DNA of 64,000 bases, from NCBI GenBank assembly GCA_951799405.1, contig OX637344.1:12462001-12526000 (forward strand). The letters run 5' to 3'. The notes beneath the pieces are model-generated. The model did no database searches and was not told where the DNA came from. It worked only from the letters and a program-made list of their open reading frames with translations. The DNA is from Agapetus fuscipes (lineage: Eukaryota > Arthropoda > Insecta > Trichoptera > Glossosomatidae). Position numbers and translations under genes: made by a program. Positions 55,741 through 64,000 of this stretch are shown here, in pieces; position 1 is the first letter of the stretch; the number at the start of each line of letters is the position of its first letter.

Positions 55741-56060
55741 GGTTTAGGGTATAGAGCGCTAGTGCAAGTACATTATGGCTTTGCTGATTGTGACGCTGCA
55801 ACACTCGAGTAGACACTCCAGGTTTAGGGTATAGAGCGCTAGTGCAAGTACATTATGGCTTTGCTGATTGTGACGCTGCAACACTCGAGTAGACACTCCA
55901 GGTTTAGGGTATAGAGCGCTAGTGCAAGTACATTATGGCTTTGCTGATTGTGACGCTGCAACACTCGAGTAGACACTCCAGGTTTAGGGTATAGAGCGCT
56001 AGTGCAAGTACATTATGGCTTTGCTGATTGTGACGCTGCAACACTCGAGTTTACACTCCA
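55741..56060. repeat. 80-bp tandem repeat, four near-identical units
   Basis: Units start at 55741, 55821, 55901 and 55981 with GGTTTAGGGTATAGAGCGCT and end CACTCGAGTAGACACTCCA. They appear identical except for the last ten or so bases of the fourth (GTTTACACTCC). The unit codes for nothing recognised. It abuts MITE B at 56062. Confidence 0.95.
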
Positions 56061-56061
56061 A

Positions 56062-56312
56062 CAGTGCTATTCTTAGACATTTTGGTCGTCCGTTGAGCCC
56101 ACGCTTTGACAAACTAATGATGCTTGGGCCGGAAGTTTCATCACCACGGTCATTCTTACCTACCGAACTTTGGTAATATTTGATGAAGACTAATCAGCTG
56201 TTCACTTGCGGCCATCTTGGATTTACAGTTCTTCATACAAATGCATCATTAGTTTGTCAAAGCGTGGGCTCAACGGACGACTAAAATGTCTTAGAATAGC
56301 ACCGTTAAAATC
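56062..56312. mobile_element. MITE B, complete copy
   Basis: AGTGCTATTCTTAGACATTT at the left and AATGTCTTAGAATAGCACCG at the right; arms continue through CGTTGAGCCCACGCTTTGAC and its complement, around CAGCTGTTCACTTGCGGCCA. It truncates the pseudogene on its right side. Confidence 0.8.
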
Positions 56313-56880
56313 TAAACTCATATTTAGCAGTCCTGGTGAAAACGTTCACCTTGCTCCTCACTTACGTCTCCCAAATTGTCCGGAAAGTAATCAAGGTGGC
56401 TGTTCAAAAAGTGAACTTTCAGGCTCATCAAACATCCTAACTTTTTAAACTTGTGTAACATGTTAGCTACAATAGGAACATACTCTGCGTCTTTTTCATT
56501 TCCCAAGAACTTTGTAACGACTTGCTTGAATGATACCCATGCTTCCTTCTCATTTAAGGTCATTGTGGATTCGAATATAACATCAGACATCATTTTTCTA
56601 ATGTCAGGTCCGACAAAGACGCTTTCTTTTAGTTTAGCTTCTGAAAGGCGTGGAAATTTCTGGCAAAGATACTTAAAACATGGTCCATCTTTAGGCAAAG
56701 CCTTTACAAATTGTTTCATGAGGCCTAATTTCTTATGTAGAGGTGGTAGAAGCACGTGTTTTTGGATCTAGGTACGAGGTTTTTGCGTAGAATGTTCTTC
56801 TCACCAGGTTGTAAAGACTTCCTCAAAGGCCAATTCTTTTTGCACCAATGTTAACCTTTATTTAAATTAACCTTTTTTGG
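56313..56880 (-). pseudogene. Fragment of a multicopy arthropod protein gene, frameshifted and truncated
   Basis: The minus strand reads KNWPLRKSLQPGEKNILRKN in one frame, shifts near 56762, then continues LLPPLHKKLGLMKQFVKALP, FKYLCQKFPRLSEAKLKE, KVHFLNSHLDYFPDN and SEEQGERFHQDC stop. I recognise this as a family found in many copies in arthropod genomes, usually annotated as uncharacterised; its link to a transposon is suspected, not established. Here it is frameshifted, and its C-terminus is cut by MITE B. Confidence 0.6.
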
Positions 56881-57232
56881 TCAGCAAATGTGTCTCAGTA
56901 GTGCTACCAACTTCATCCACACTAGGGAATGCAATCTCGTTCTCGCAAGATTGGGATCTCGTGAGATCTCGTCCATATTTTGCGAGACTGAGTCTCGTTC
57001 AATTTTTGTACGAGATCTCGCGAGATTGAGTGGCGCAGCAAAATCGGTGTGTGTATCGTAGCGCGGTTGCGCGTGAACTGCTCTGCGCATGCTGTAGGCA
57101 CTACTCGTGGCTACAAGAATCGTTGACACTGTTGACAGCATTGAAAAAGCCCAATCGTTCAACAAATTCTGTAAATTCATTGGAGATACTCATTAAAAAT
57201 ATACTCGCTTCTTGTCAACGACGTTAGCCATG

Positions 57233-57663
57233 TTGAAAGCACCGGTTCCCATAGATCACCGAAGTTAAGCAACATTGGGCGTGGTCAGTGCTTGGATGGG
57301 TAACCGCTCAGGTACACCGCGTGTCGTTGGCATCTTGGACCGGTCCGTAGTCCGTAGTGGCAACACTTCAGACTCGTAAATGGAAGGTTGTGGATTCGGA
57401 TCACGGCGGAGCACAAAAATATACCATTTATATTTCGAATGTGCTCTTCGCTGGGTTGAAAAATTCATAAACCTTTACCAATGACCGGTCACCAAAGGTC
57501 CATCCAGCCTTACAGCAACTGGGTCTTGCTTGAGTATTGGCGCTTTGTAGCGACGACCAAGCTCGTACACCTCTGCGGCACTACAACAAGTGTCATAGAC
57601 CCCTAGAGTCTTTAGAATCTAGGGAGTCTCCCGCACAGGATCTTTTAAAAAAAAAAAAAAAAA
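57233..57663 (+). repeat. Full-length 5S-tRNA composite SINE4
   Basis: 57233-57333 is 5S rRNA-like (GATCACCGAAGTTAAGCAAC, GCTTGGATGGGTAACCGC, CGTGTCGTTGGCATCTTG), missing about the first 25 bases of 5S. 57336-57410 is the tRNA-like head (ACCGGTCCGTAGTCCGTAGT, GTGGATTCGGATCACGG). 57411-57570 is the SINE4 body. 57571-57645 is the extended 3' part (CTGCGGCACTACAACAAGTG, CCCTAGAGTCTTTAGAATCT), then A17 or so. Inserted just before the hAT fragment. Confidence 0.82.
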
Positions 57664-57666
57664 GAG

Positions 57667-57867
57667 ATGTTTTTGTATGAAGCTGGAGGGGTTAAAGGTG
57701 AACTCCTTCAGTTTGTACACAACTGTTTGTCGACTGTGGTTCCGACTAGTGTAGAGGCAGAAAGAGCATTTTCGGCCGCGGGGTACTTGGCCTGTAAAAT
57801 CTGGAGTCGTCTATCAGATGGAACCCTTGATATGCTGTGTTTTTTGAGAAGCCACTTTCAAAAATAA
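57667..57867 (+). pseudogene. hAT transposase C-terminal dimerisation region
   Basis: Sixty-six codons, YEAGGVKGELLQFVHNCLST, then VVPTSVEAERAFSAAGYLAC and KIWSRLSDGTLDMLCFLRSH F. This is the hAT dimerisation motif (P.S.aaaERxFSxaGxi…R..L…..lxFLr). BED finger and the DDE core are missing, so it cannot be active. The preceding DNA is a SINE insertion. Confidence 0.75.
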
Positions 57868-57925
57868 CTTATGCTTTTAATAACACTGTTTAATAATATT
57901 TACATATCCTTAAAAATAACAAATG

Positions 57926-58262
57926 CTGCAGAAAGCTGAATAAGTGTTACATTTCGAATTATTTCGAAGTGTTTTTTTTTGTTTTGGTTTTAGTTTTTTA
58001 TTCATAATACTGCAGAAGGCTGATTTAGTGTTATATTTCGAAGTTTTTTTTATTTTTGTTTTTAGTTTTTTGTTCATAATACTGCAAAAGGCTGATTTAG
58101 TGTTATATTTCGAAGTTTTTATTATTATTTTCATTTTAAGTTTTTTGTCCATAAAACTGCAGAAGGATGATTTTTGTTATATTTCGAAGTGCTATTTTTG
58201 TTTTATTTTGAGTTTTTTGTTCTTAACACTGCAGAAGCTGATCTTTGTTATATTTCTTTTGT
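57926..58262. repeat. Degenerate tandem repeat, 72-84 bp units
   Basis: CTGCAGAAGGCTGATTTAGT and TTATATTTCGAAG recur; unit starts at 57926, 58010, 58082, 58157 and 58229. It follows the hAT stop codon. Minus-strand open frames here (MNKKLKTKIKKTSKYN repeated) are a by-product of the array. Confidence 0.8.
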
Positions 58263-58479
58263 TATATATATTGAAAATCAATAAACGGAATTAATAGTAT
58301 TAGCGAATGTTTTTAGTAAAAATACCCAATGGAGAGATTGCGCGTGTCAGGGATTTCAAAAGTAATACTTGAAATGTGTAAAGTATTTTGTCCTGAACCC
58401 GATGAGCCTGGTGGGAAATGAGGAAATTTTAGTTTTCATATTTTAATTCGCAAAAGAAAACGTGTTCCAGATAGCTCAA

Positions 58480-58765
58480 AACGAAACGCTCTGTGATTGG
58501 AGGGGTCGTGAAATCTGTTCCGCGCTAGGGTAAGGCGAGGTAAGGCGACCGCTCAGGGCGCCAGGTAAAATAGGGCGCCATAGGCTAGGTATTAAGGCGC
58601 CATATAAATTTGTAAATAGCATGTCTAACCCCCCTCCTCCCGTCGACGATGATTTTGAGAGATGAAATATGAGTACGTTCTCTGCTAGCGACCATGGATA
58701 AGGGCGCCTAAGAAATCTTGCCCAGGGCGCTGATAGTGATAAAACCGTCACTGGGCTTTATGACC
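58480..58765. other. GC-richer patch, likely transposon end
   Basis: GGGTAAGGCGAGGTAAGGCG, CCGCTCAGGGCGCCAGG, AAGGCGCCATA and TAAGGGCGCCTAAG form repeated GGCGCC palindromes, like the end of a DNA transposon. Not assigned. Confidence 0.35.
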
Positions 58766-58878
58766 AGCGTTGAGTTGGCACCACTGTTGGCTGTCGGTAA
58801 AATCTTACACACCGAAACGTCAATCCTATGTCAACATCTCGGATTTTTTTAATCGACTATTTTGTTTTGAATGGATAA

Positions 58879-59765
58879 AAATGGATGTAGGGTACGCAAA
58901 AGTGCAGTCGCATAAAATTTCATCAATAAGCAATGAGATAGTGCTGGATTTTTTATCATACAACGGCAGTTTAGAGATGTAAATGTCAAGACTCAAAGGT
59001 AAGTCTTTTTTCGTTTTTAAGAGGCAAGCTTGGGTTATTTATGCTGTTTTCTTGAAAATTCGTGTATTGCATAACAATAATGAAATAATTCCACGCAGTA
59101 TTAGTCTTCAAATAGGATTAAACATCACGTTGTCCAACTGTGATATTGAGGTTATGGTTCCTTTTACACACCTATCATTGTCATTTTAATTATTGTGGAA
59201 GGTGTTTATATGAAATCTATATATTTAAAAAAAAACCTCCAAATGAATACAGAACCTAACTAATGTATATAAATGTATTTTCCAGATCTTTACAGAAGCC
59301 ATTGGCTTTGTTCATGAGGAAAGACAGGCTATGCAACAATAGATGACACCTGAACATAAAATGAAAAAGAAGGCGTATACTGCGGCGTTAGAGGTGGATG
59401 AAGAGAACCAAGTCACTAAGTCCCCACATCGCTACCACCCCGTCACACTTACCCCCCCACCACAGAATGAAGGAAGATGAGGACAGTGCAACGTATTTTC
59501 AGCCAGTTCCATAACGAAGAAAGCCGTCGCGCTTTTATAACTCGCCTTGAGGATGATTTCTACTGATATAATGGTTTTTACAGTTCACAAAACAAGGATG
59601 GGAACTGATCATTCAAGATTTGAACCTTTAGCACTTCTATTTTGATGACTGAAGTAGGAATCTGCTTTTAGTTTTGGGTTTACTCGTCCAATTTTTTTTC
59701 TCATTATGTTTCATTAATCCTTATTTTGTAAAGCTCATATTACAAGGTTCATAATGAAATAAATC
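58879..59765 (+). other. Possible spliced transcript with short frames
   Basis: A consensus donor (CAAAG|GTAAGT at 58999) and an acceptor (TTTTCCAG at 59285) lie upstream of an AATAAA at 59758-59763. Frames are short and broken: VQSHKISSISNEIVLDFLSY (stop 58980), then IFTEAIGFVHEERQAMQQ stop, 45 codons at 59343-59480 (MTPEHKMKKKAYTAALEVDE…), and 29 codons at 59477-59566 (IFSQFHNEESRRAFITRLED). Their protein-like look and adjacency suggest one decayed coding region with frameshifts. No family recognised. Confidence 0.3.
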
Positions 59766-59981
59766 GCTTTTTCTGGGAAAAAATAATTTTATTGATGTAA
59801 ACTGTACAAATGCCTGAAACTCATTAATATAATCTTCCCGTGTCGTTATACCTGCGGAGACGTGTTCTGCATTTTTGACGTACAATGTAATATTTGTCTG
59901 GAAAGAAAGAGAAACACTTTTAAGTAAATGTAACTACATGGAGATAAATTGTAATATTTCAAATCCCAAATCCCCTATAAT

Positions 59982-60240
59982 CTATAATCTAAGTTGCGAG
60001 GATATATTCATTTAAAGCTCTCAGATGTATGCCCACAAACCAACATTTTCATCCTCAAAAAATATTTTTGAATTTCAGCAATGCTCTGGGCTGAATATTT
60101 GGGTGCCTTTAGCAAGACCCATCACAAAGGTTGATCCAGCCTTATCAAAACTGGTTATCGTTAACTGAGCTTGTATATTTGAATGACAACAAGCAGAGTC
60201 GTTCTATCTAATCTAATCTAAGTTGCAAAGATTTTTTACA
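59982..60240 (-). repeat. Two Repeat A 3' fragments
   Basis: 59982-60045 (TCTAAGTTGCGAGGATATAT, GCTCTCAGATGTATGCCC; second subfamily) and 60206-60240 (ATCTAATCTAATCTAAGTTG). Confidence 0.65.
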
Positions 60241-60269
60241 TTATTATAGTAATGCACATTCTCTGGGGA

Positions 60270-60500
60270 AAATAGATCGGCGAGTTGAACCTTTCTATTT
60301 TTAAAGGTAAGGGGGCCGGCCTTACGCCAACCACTTCAGTTGAAGTGGGGGTTTTCCAGCTCCTGAGAGGGCTGGTACGCATTTCTTGTGAAGGCTGAGT
60401 AAACCTTGCCGGTATTTTATTGTGGGGTTTGAAATAAATACCGAAGCGGAAGATCGTTTCTGACACCCTCGGTGAGATACAAACCCAAGCTCACGGCTAT
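60270..60500 (-). repeat. SINE3 copy lacking its tRNA head
   Basis: Minus-oriented: GTCAGAAACGATCTTCCGCT, CAGCCTTCACAAGAAATGCG, CTCAGGAGCTGGAAAACCC, CCGGCCCCCTTACC. Ends with the B-box remnant CACCGAGGGTGTC region. Confidence 0.7.
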
Positions 60501-60824
60501 GATTAATTGATGCAATGTGCGCAAATGCTGAAAATTCTTCAAAATACTCAACTCCTGCATCAGTATACTTGCAGAGATGTATCTTCCATGCTTGAAAGGC
60601 ACCCTGAAAATCCTCAATGGGAAGGTGGCGAGATGATTTTGGATGTTTTCTACTGTCTAAGTCATTTTAGATATTTTTCTTCAGCTCCATTATTTCAGGT
60701 CCCTTCAGGCCTACTGTGGGTACGGATTATCTGCCTGACAGGGTGGCTTGTCTTCTGCTACATCTTCCTCACTCTCGAAATCTGTAAACAAACAATCAAA
60801 ACAATGATTATAGTTGGAGAGCTA

Positions 60825-61062
60825 CTTTCCGGGATCTGTTGCTCAGGTTTAGTATGAGCTGGAGCTTCCGGACGTATTGCCCATGTCTACCATGGGCTTC
60901 TTCAGCTTGTAGGTGAAATGTGAAGGTGAAGAAACTTACAGATTCATCAACATCACTTCAACTTCACGCTGAAGAAGTCCATCGTAGACATGGGTGAAAT
61001 GTTTGGAAGCTCCAGCTCCTACAAACCACAGCAATAGATCCCGCAAAGCAAACTCTCCAGCA
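60825..61062. mobile_element. Hairpin element H
   Basis: TCCGGGATCTGTTGCTCAGG and GAGCTGGAGCTTCCGGAC at the left face GGAAGCTCCAGCTCCTAC and AGCAATAGATCCCGCAAAGC at the right, with CATGTCTACCATGGGCTTCT against AGAAGTCCATCGTAGACATG inside. Confidence 0.7.
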
Positions 61063-61074
61063 CCATCAGGTGGT

Positions 61075-61305
61075 CATGCTCGCCTAGTGCTAGATGGTAT
61101 ATAAAGCCATCAATGGCTTGGCTCCACCTTATCTGACTGACATGATTTCGCCTGTTGAGATGGGTGACACTCAGATCCGCGGCTGATGGTGCAATCAATT
61201 TGGTTCAGCCGCACCGTTAGATCCATACAAATTTTGGAGACCGTGCTTCCGTGTTGCGGGTCCGGTGGAGTGGAACAGACTGCCACCCGAAGTGAAGAAC
61301 TCCAA
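61075..61305 (+). repeat. LINE (L2/CR1-like) reverse transcriptase C-terminal fragment
   Basis: KAINGLAPPYLTDMISPVEM, then GSAAPLDPYKFWRPCFRVAG and PVEWNRLPPEVKNSKS with a stop between. The K..NGLAP.YL…f…gp..WN.LP signature is typical of L2/CR1 elements. Confidence 0.7.
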
Positions 61306-61309
61306 ATCT

Positions 61310-61440
61310 TGGGTTTTTATATTTAGGTCCACATGCGGCATGTTTCAGCGCGAAATTATAAATGTCTGCTTGTGGGAATGCGTTTAATATGAATCTTAAT
61401 CTTAAATGATATGTATTTTTGCAGCTTAGATTTATATTTA
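61310..61440 (+). repeat. Repeat A 3' fragment
   Basis: TTGGGTTTTTATATTTAGGT through TTTGCAGCTTAGATTTATAT, directly joined to the L2/CR1 fragment. Confidence 0.75.
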
Positions 61441-61864
61441 GACATTCAGTTGATTTTTATCTGGAATGGTTTCACAAACAGGTTTGGCTAAACTACAGAT
61501 AGTAAAAATTCATGTTTGCTGGAAGGAAAAAATGAGAAAAAAAAAACATAACCTCAAAAATTACATTCATCAACAAACATGGTAAATGCTTAATCCTGAC
61601 ACAAATAATTTCATAATTGTTACTCACAGCGTGAGTTTTCAACTAAATAGCATAATAAATACTCACACACACCTGGTAAAATCTTAAAACAACTTACCTT
61701 TGAGTCATGAGGGGTTTTTGCACTTAGGCCACGAACCGTGCAAAATTTCATTCCTTATGCGGGATGAGGCTACGTTGAAAATACAGGCCCCTGATTCACT
61801 TTATTTTTGTTGTTTTTTTTTAATTTACAACAAACAAAATTTGCGGAATATTGACGTTCGTCAT

Positions 61865-62554
61865 TAGGGATGGGCATTATATTAATCTCGTTGTAAAAAA
61901 AATCGATATTTTCTTCGATATTAAAAATATCGATATTTCGACAATAAATTGTTGATTCTTGAAATGTGTTTCTACCTCTCCCTAATGGTTTTGAAAAACA
62001 AAAATGTTTTGAAAGTGTTCGTCGCCAGGCACACATTTACATAAACATGATTTTTTAAATGAATTTCCACCCCTCCCTACCTTTTCATTCCATACCATCT
62101 TATTTGTTGGAAATATTCTCCGCTAGCGACTTTATATTGTTTTGAAGCACGTTTCAATAGAATCGAAATATCGATATTTTCCCAAATCTCAAAAGTACGT
62201 ACGGCTGAATTTTTTTAACTATCTATATATTTATATTGATTTCGGAGAATCAAAAATGGTGTTTTTTTCTTCATATGCGTTTCTTGCTTCGTGGGCGGTA
62301 ACACTGCAAATCGCGTACTAACCCGTTTCCCCTTGCGATGGTGTTTTCCTGTACCAGCGACCGGTATTTTTTTCCAGAAATTTTGATGTTTTTTGATAGT
62401 CGTTTCAACACTCGAAATTTTCAAAATATGGACACGTGACCGATACATTTTTCGAAAATTTTGTTTTTTTTCGATTTTTATTTTCGTCGAAATATTTCGA
62501 TAGTGTTTGAAAATATCGTTTTGTAATTGTTTTTTTTTCATTATCCCATCCCTA
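61865..62554. mobile_element. AT-rich element with hAT-like ends
   Basis: TAGGGATGGGCATTAT at the left and TTATCCCATCCCTA at the right are inverted. The interior is full of AAATATCGATATTT-type palindromes (61905, 61930, 62165). No coding capacity seen, and 8-bp flanks do not match, so it is tentative. Confidence 0.5.
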
Positions 62555-63062
62555 TGAAAAGTCAACTTATTGCTTTTTAAAATAGTATTTTGATGGCTAC
62601 CGACAAAATTGCCAAGCTTAGGTAGGTATATTATTTATTTATTTATATTATTTTCGGCAGTTACTTTGTGAAAGTCCATTTTAATGTGTAATAAATACAA
62701 TACAACTCACTGTGAACTGTAACAAGGAAATTTTACTTTTAAAACCTTTTAAAAATTGCCAAGTTTCATCATAGACAATAAAAGCCACCCCATCCGGTTT
62801 TAAAATGGCCGACTTCCGTTTTAGCCGAAAGCGAACAAAGCCATTTTTGAAAATTAATTACTCGGTAAATATTGCGAATTTTGAGAAAAAAACGAATGGC
62901 TTATGCTTCGGTAGACTAAGACGACAAGAAAAAAATATTTCCAGAAAATGCGCAATCTCTCCATTGGGCGAGATCTCGGAAATCTCGTAATCTCGCGAGA
63001 CTGGCTTTACGGTCTCGCGAGATCTCGGCTAGGTCTAAAATCTCGCGAGATTGCATTCCCTA

Positions 63063-63941
63063 AATTCCACACCAATAGACAATCGAAAAAGGTTTTTTTT
63101 TTTTAAATATTAAAGCTGTTCAATTCTTTAAAAATCGCTTAATATAATAAATTCAACTGTAAAATGTGAAGAAATTGTGGGTGATACAGCTTTTTTAATA
63201 TCATATTTAGATTCAGCACCCTAAAAACTATAGGAATAAGGTATTTTCATTAAAAAAGTTTTTTCAACGTTGGCCTGTGCTATTGATAGACCTTATGAAT
63301 TTGTGCAGAATTAGTGGCTATGTTTGTGGCTAAAGTGTTTGCATGACGTCACGGAGAAGAGCCCAGCCTTAGGTCATTGTTTAGTATGTAGGATGATAAT
63401 CTAAAAATTCCAATGTGAAAAACTGATAAAATATGTTGTAAGTGGTTGAACAGACGATAAGTAATTACATGGATTGAGATTAACATCAAAGTGATGAAAA
63501 TAGTGTGAAGATACGAGTCGTATAAATGCAAACGCCGTCAACTCCTTACGCGATGATTTTGAGAAAAATAAACTTGTGTTTAGAACGCAATTTTTTCCCA
63601 GTTGGAGATGACGGCGTTTGCACGAAATCATACTTTTTCAATTAAAATTACGAAGGATTAAGTGAGGTTTTCATCACATTGCACACAGCAAATGATTAAT
63701 TGTTACACTACGCATCAAATTCAATAATTATCTCAAAAATCATAAAATTTGGAGATGACGGCGTTTGCAGTTATACGACTCAATTTATTACATAGGTAGG
63801 TAATCTGCAATGTTGATTTCTAATGTTGGTCTATTAATTTGCTACATTTTTTGCATAGGAAATTTTTGACTTTGTTTGAATAGATTTCTTTTTAAGGTTT
63901 TGTTTTTTTTTATATTTAAATGTAATTTATTATTCGTATTC
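63063..63941. other. Unrecognised AT-rich sequence with a small inverted pair
   Basis: GTCGTATAAATGCAAACGCC at 63518 and GGCGTTTGCAGTTATACGAC at 63760 are inverted copies about 240 bp apart, with GAGATGACGGCGTTTGCA occurring at 63605 and 63751 as well. It may be a MITE; not matched elsewhere in the window. Confidence 0.4.
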
Positions 63942-64000
63942 CTTGACTTCTAGGTTGGTATGAGGCTGACCACCCATACTGTAAAAAATGATTCACTTTG
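63942..64000 (+). repeat. Repeat A copy cut by the window end
   Basis: TTCCTTGACTTCTAGGTTGG, ACCACCCATACTGTAAAAAA: the 5' boundary of another near-full copy. Confidence 0.85.

Larger units (their letters stand above)
56923..63062 (+). mobile_element. Pair of hAT-type termini with hAT remnants between
   Basis: Left end TAGGGAATGCAATCTCG at 56923; right end CGAGATTGCATTCCCTA ending 63062, its inverted copy. Both ends carry clustered ATCTCGCGAGAT palindromes. Flanks ATCCACAC (56915-56922) and TTCCACAC (63065-63072) match at 7 of 8 bases but are offset by two bases, so a target duplication is only suggested. A 19-bp subterminal motif at the right (62950-62968) recurs inverted at 58325-58343, hinting that two related copies are involved. 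Confidence 0.55.

Noticed and set aside
55741..56060. CRISPR-like array
   Set aside because: Units are contiguous 80-bp repeats without spacers, in a eukaryotic genome.
57233..57333. A 5S rRNA gene
   Set aside because: It lacks about the first 25 bases, has substitutions and is fused to a tRNA-like SINE head; the second copy at 8485-8553 is shorter still.
57910..58294. Open frames on both strands (Lys-rich minus, Phe-rich plus)
   Set aside because: They follow the 72-84 bp tandem array and vary with its unit; repeat artefacts.
62805..62990. Small basic open frame MADFRFSRKRTKPFLK
   Set aside because: It runs into the subterminal palindromes of the hAT right end and shows no family.

Overview
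The window is animal, almost certainly insect, nuclear DNA. Its genes are split by introns with ordinary GT-AG junctions, intergenic and intronic sequence is AT-rich, and interspersed repeats make up most of the length. A lepidopteran is my best guess, from gene structure, the piggyBac, hAT and RTE-like content and the tRNA-derived SINEs, but no sequence here proves the order.

Five host genes are recognisable by protein similarity, and a sixth enters at the right. (1) UFD1 (+, coding 691-15887), a cofactor of the p97/VCP segregase, has seven exons, the first holding only the ATG. (2) ARPC4 (-, 20038-20544), a subunit of the Arp2/3 complex, has a single coding exon. (3) pasha/DGCR8 (+, 24031-34443), the Drosha partner in Microprocessor, has ten exons and about 746 residues. 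(4) LRRC47 (+, 36357-48564) has five exons, with leucine-rich repeats followed by a B3/B4-like domain. (5) An intronless gene for a protein with three dsRNA-binding domains, of the R2D2/Loquacious/TARBP2 type (+, 39650-40462), is nested in LRRC47 intron 3. (6) The first coding exon of coronin (+, 52023-52220); its later exons lie beyond the window. Exon phases were checked by hand and agree across every junction of UFD1, pasha and LRRC47. Two genes act in the small-RNA pathway (pasha and the R2D2-like gene) and two on actin (ARPC4 and coronin); no operon-like arrangement is implied.

The rest is a dense, layered repeat landscape. Repeat A (over 25 copies) is the 3' end of an RTE-like non-LTR retrotransposon whose reverse transcriptase ORF lies at 46776-48020 (-); it ends in short ATTAGATTAG-type tandem repeats instead of poly(A). 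Three tRNA-derived SINE families are present. One of them (SINE4) carries a 5S rRNA-like segment upstream of its tRNA-like head in two copies. There are several hairpin or TIR MITE families (B, C, D, F, H), a decayed piggyBac element flanked by TTAA inside pasha intron 8, a pair of hAT termini about 6.1 kb apart (56923-63062) with a hAT C-terminal fragment between them, and LINE 3' fragments of several clades. Tandem arrays include a 16-bp minisatellite (42245-42945), four near-identical 80-bp units (55741-56060), a 23-bp repeat and a repeat of about 75 bp.

Layout: 1-16 kb UFD1 with a repeat-filled 10.9 kb intron; 16-20 kb repeats and a strong hairpin; 20-24 kb ARPC4 and retroelement debris; 24-34.5 kb pasha; 34.5-36.3 kb spacer; 36.3-48.6 kb LRRC47 with the nested gene; 48.6-51.5 kb SINE and LINE remnants; 51.5-52.2 kb coronin 5' end; 52.2-64 kb coronin intron filled with MITEs, tandem repeats and hAT remnants.
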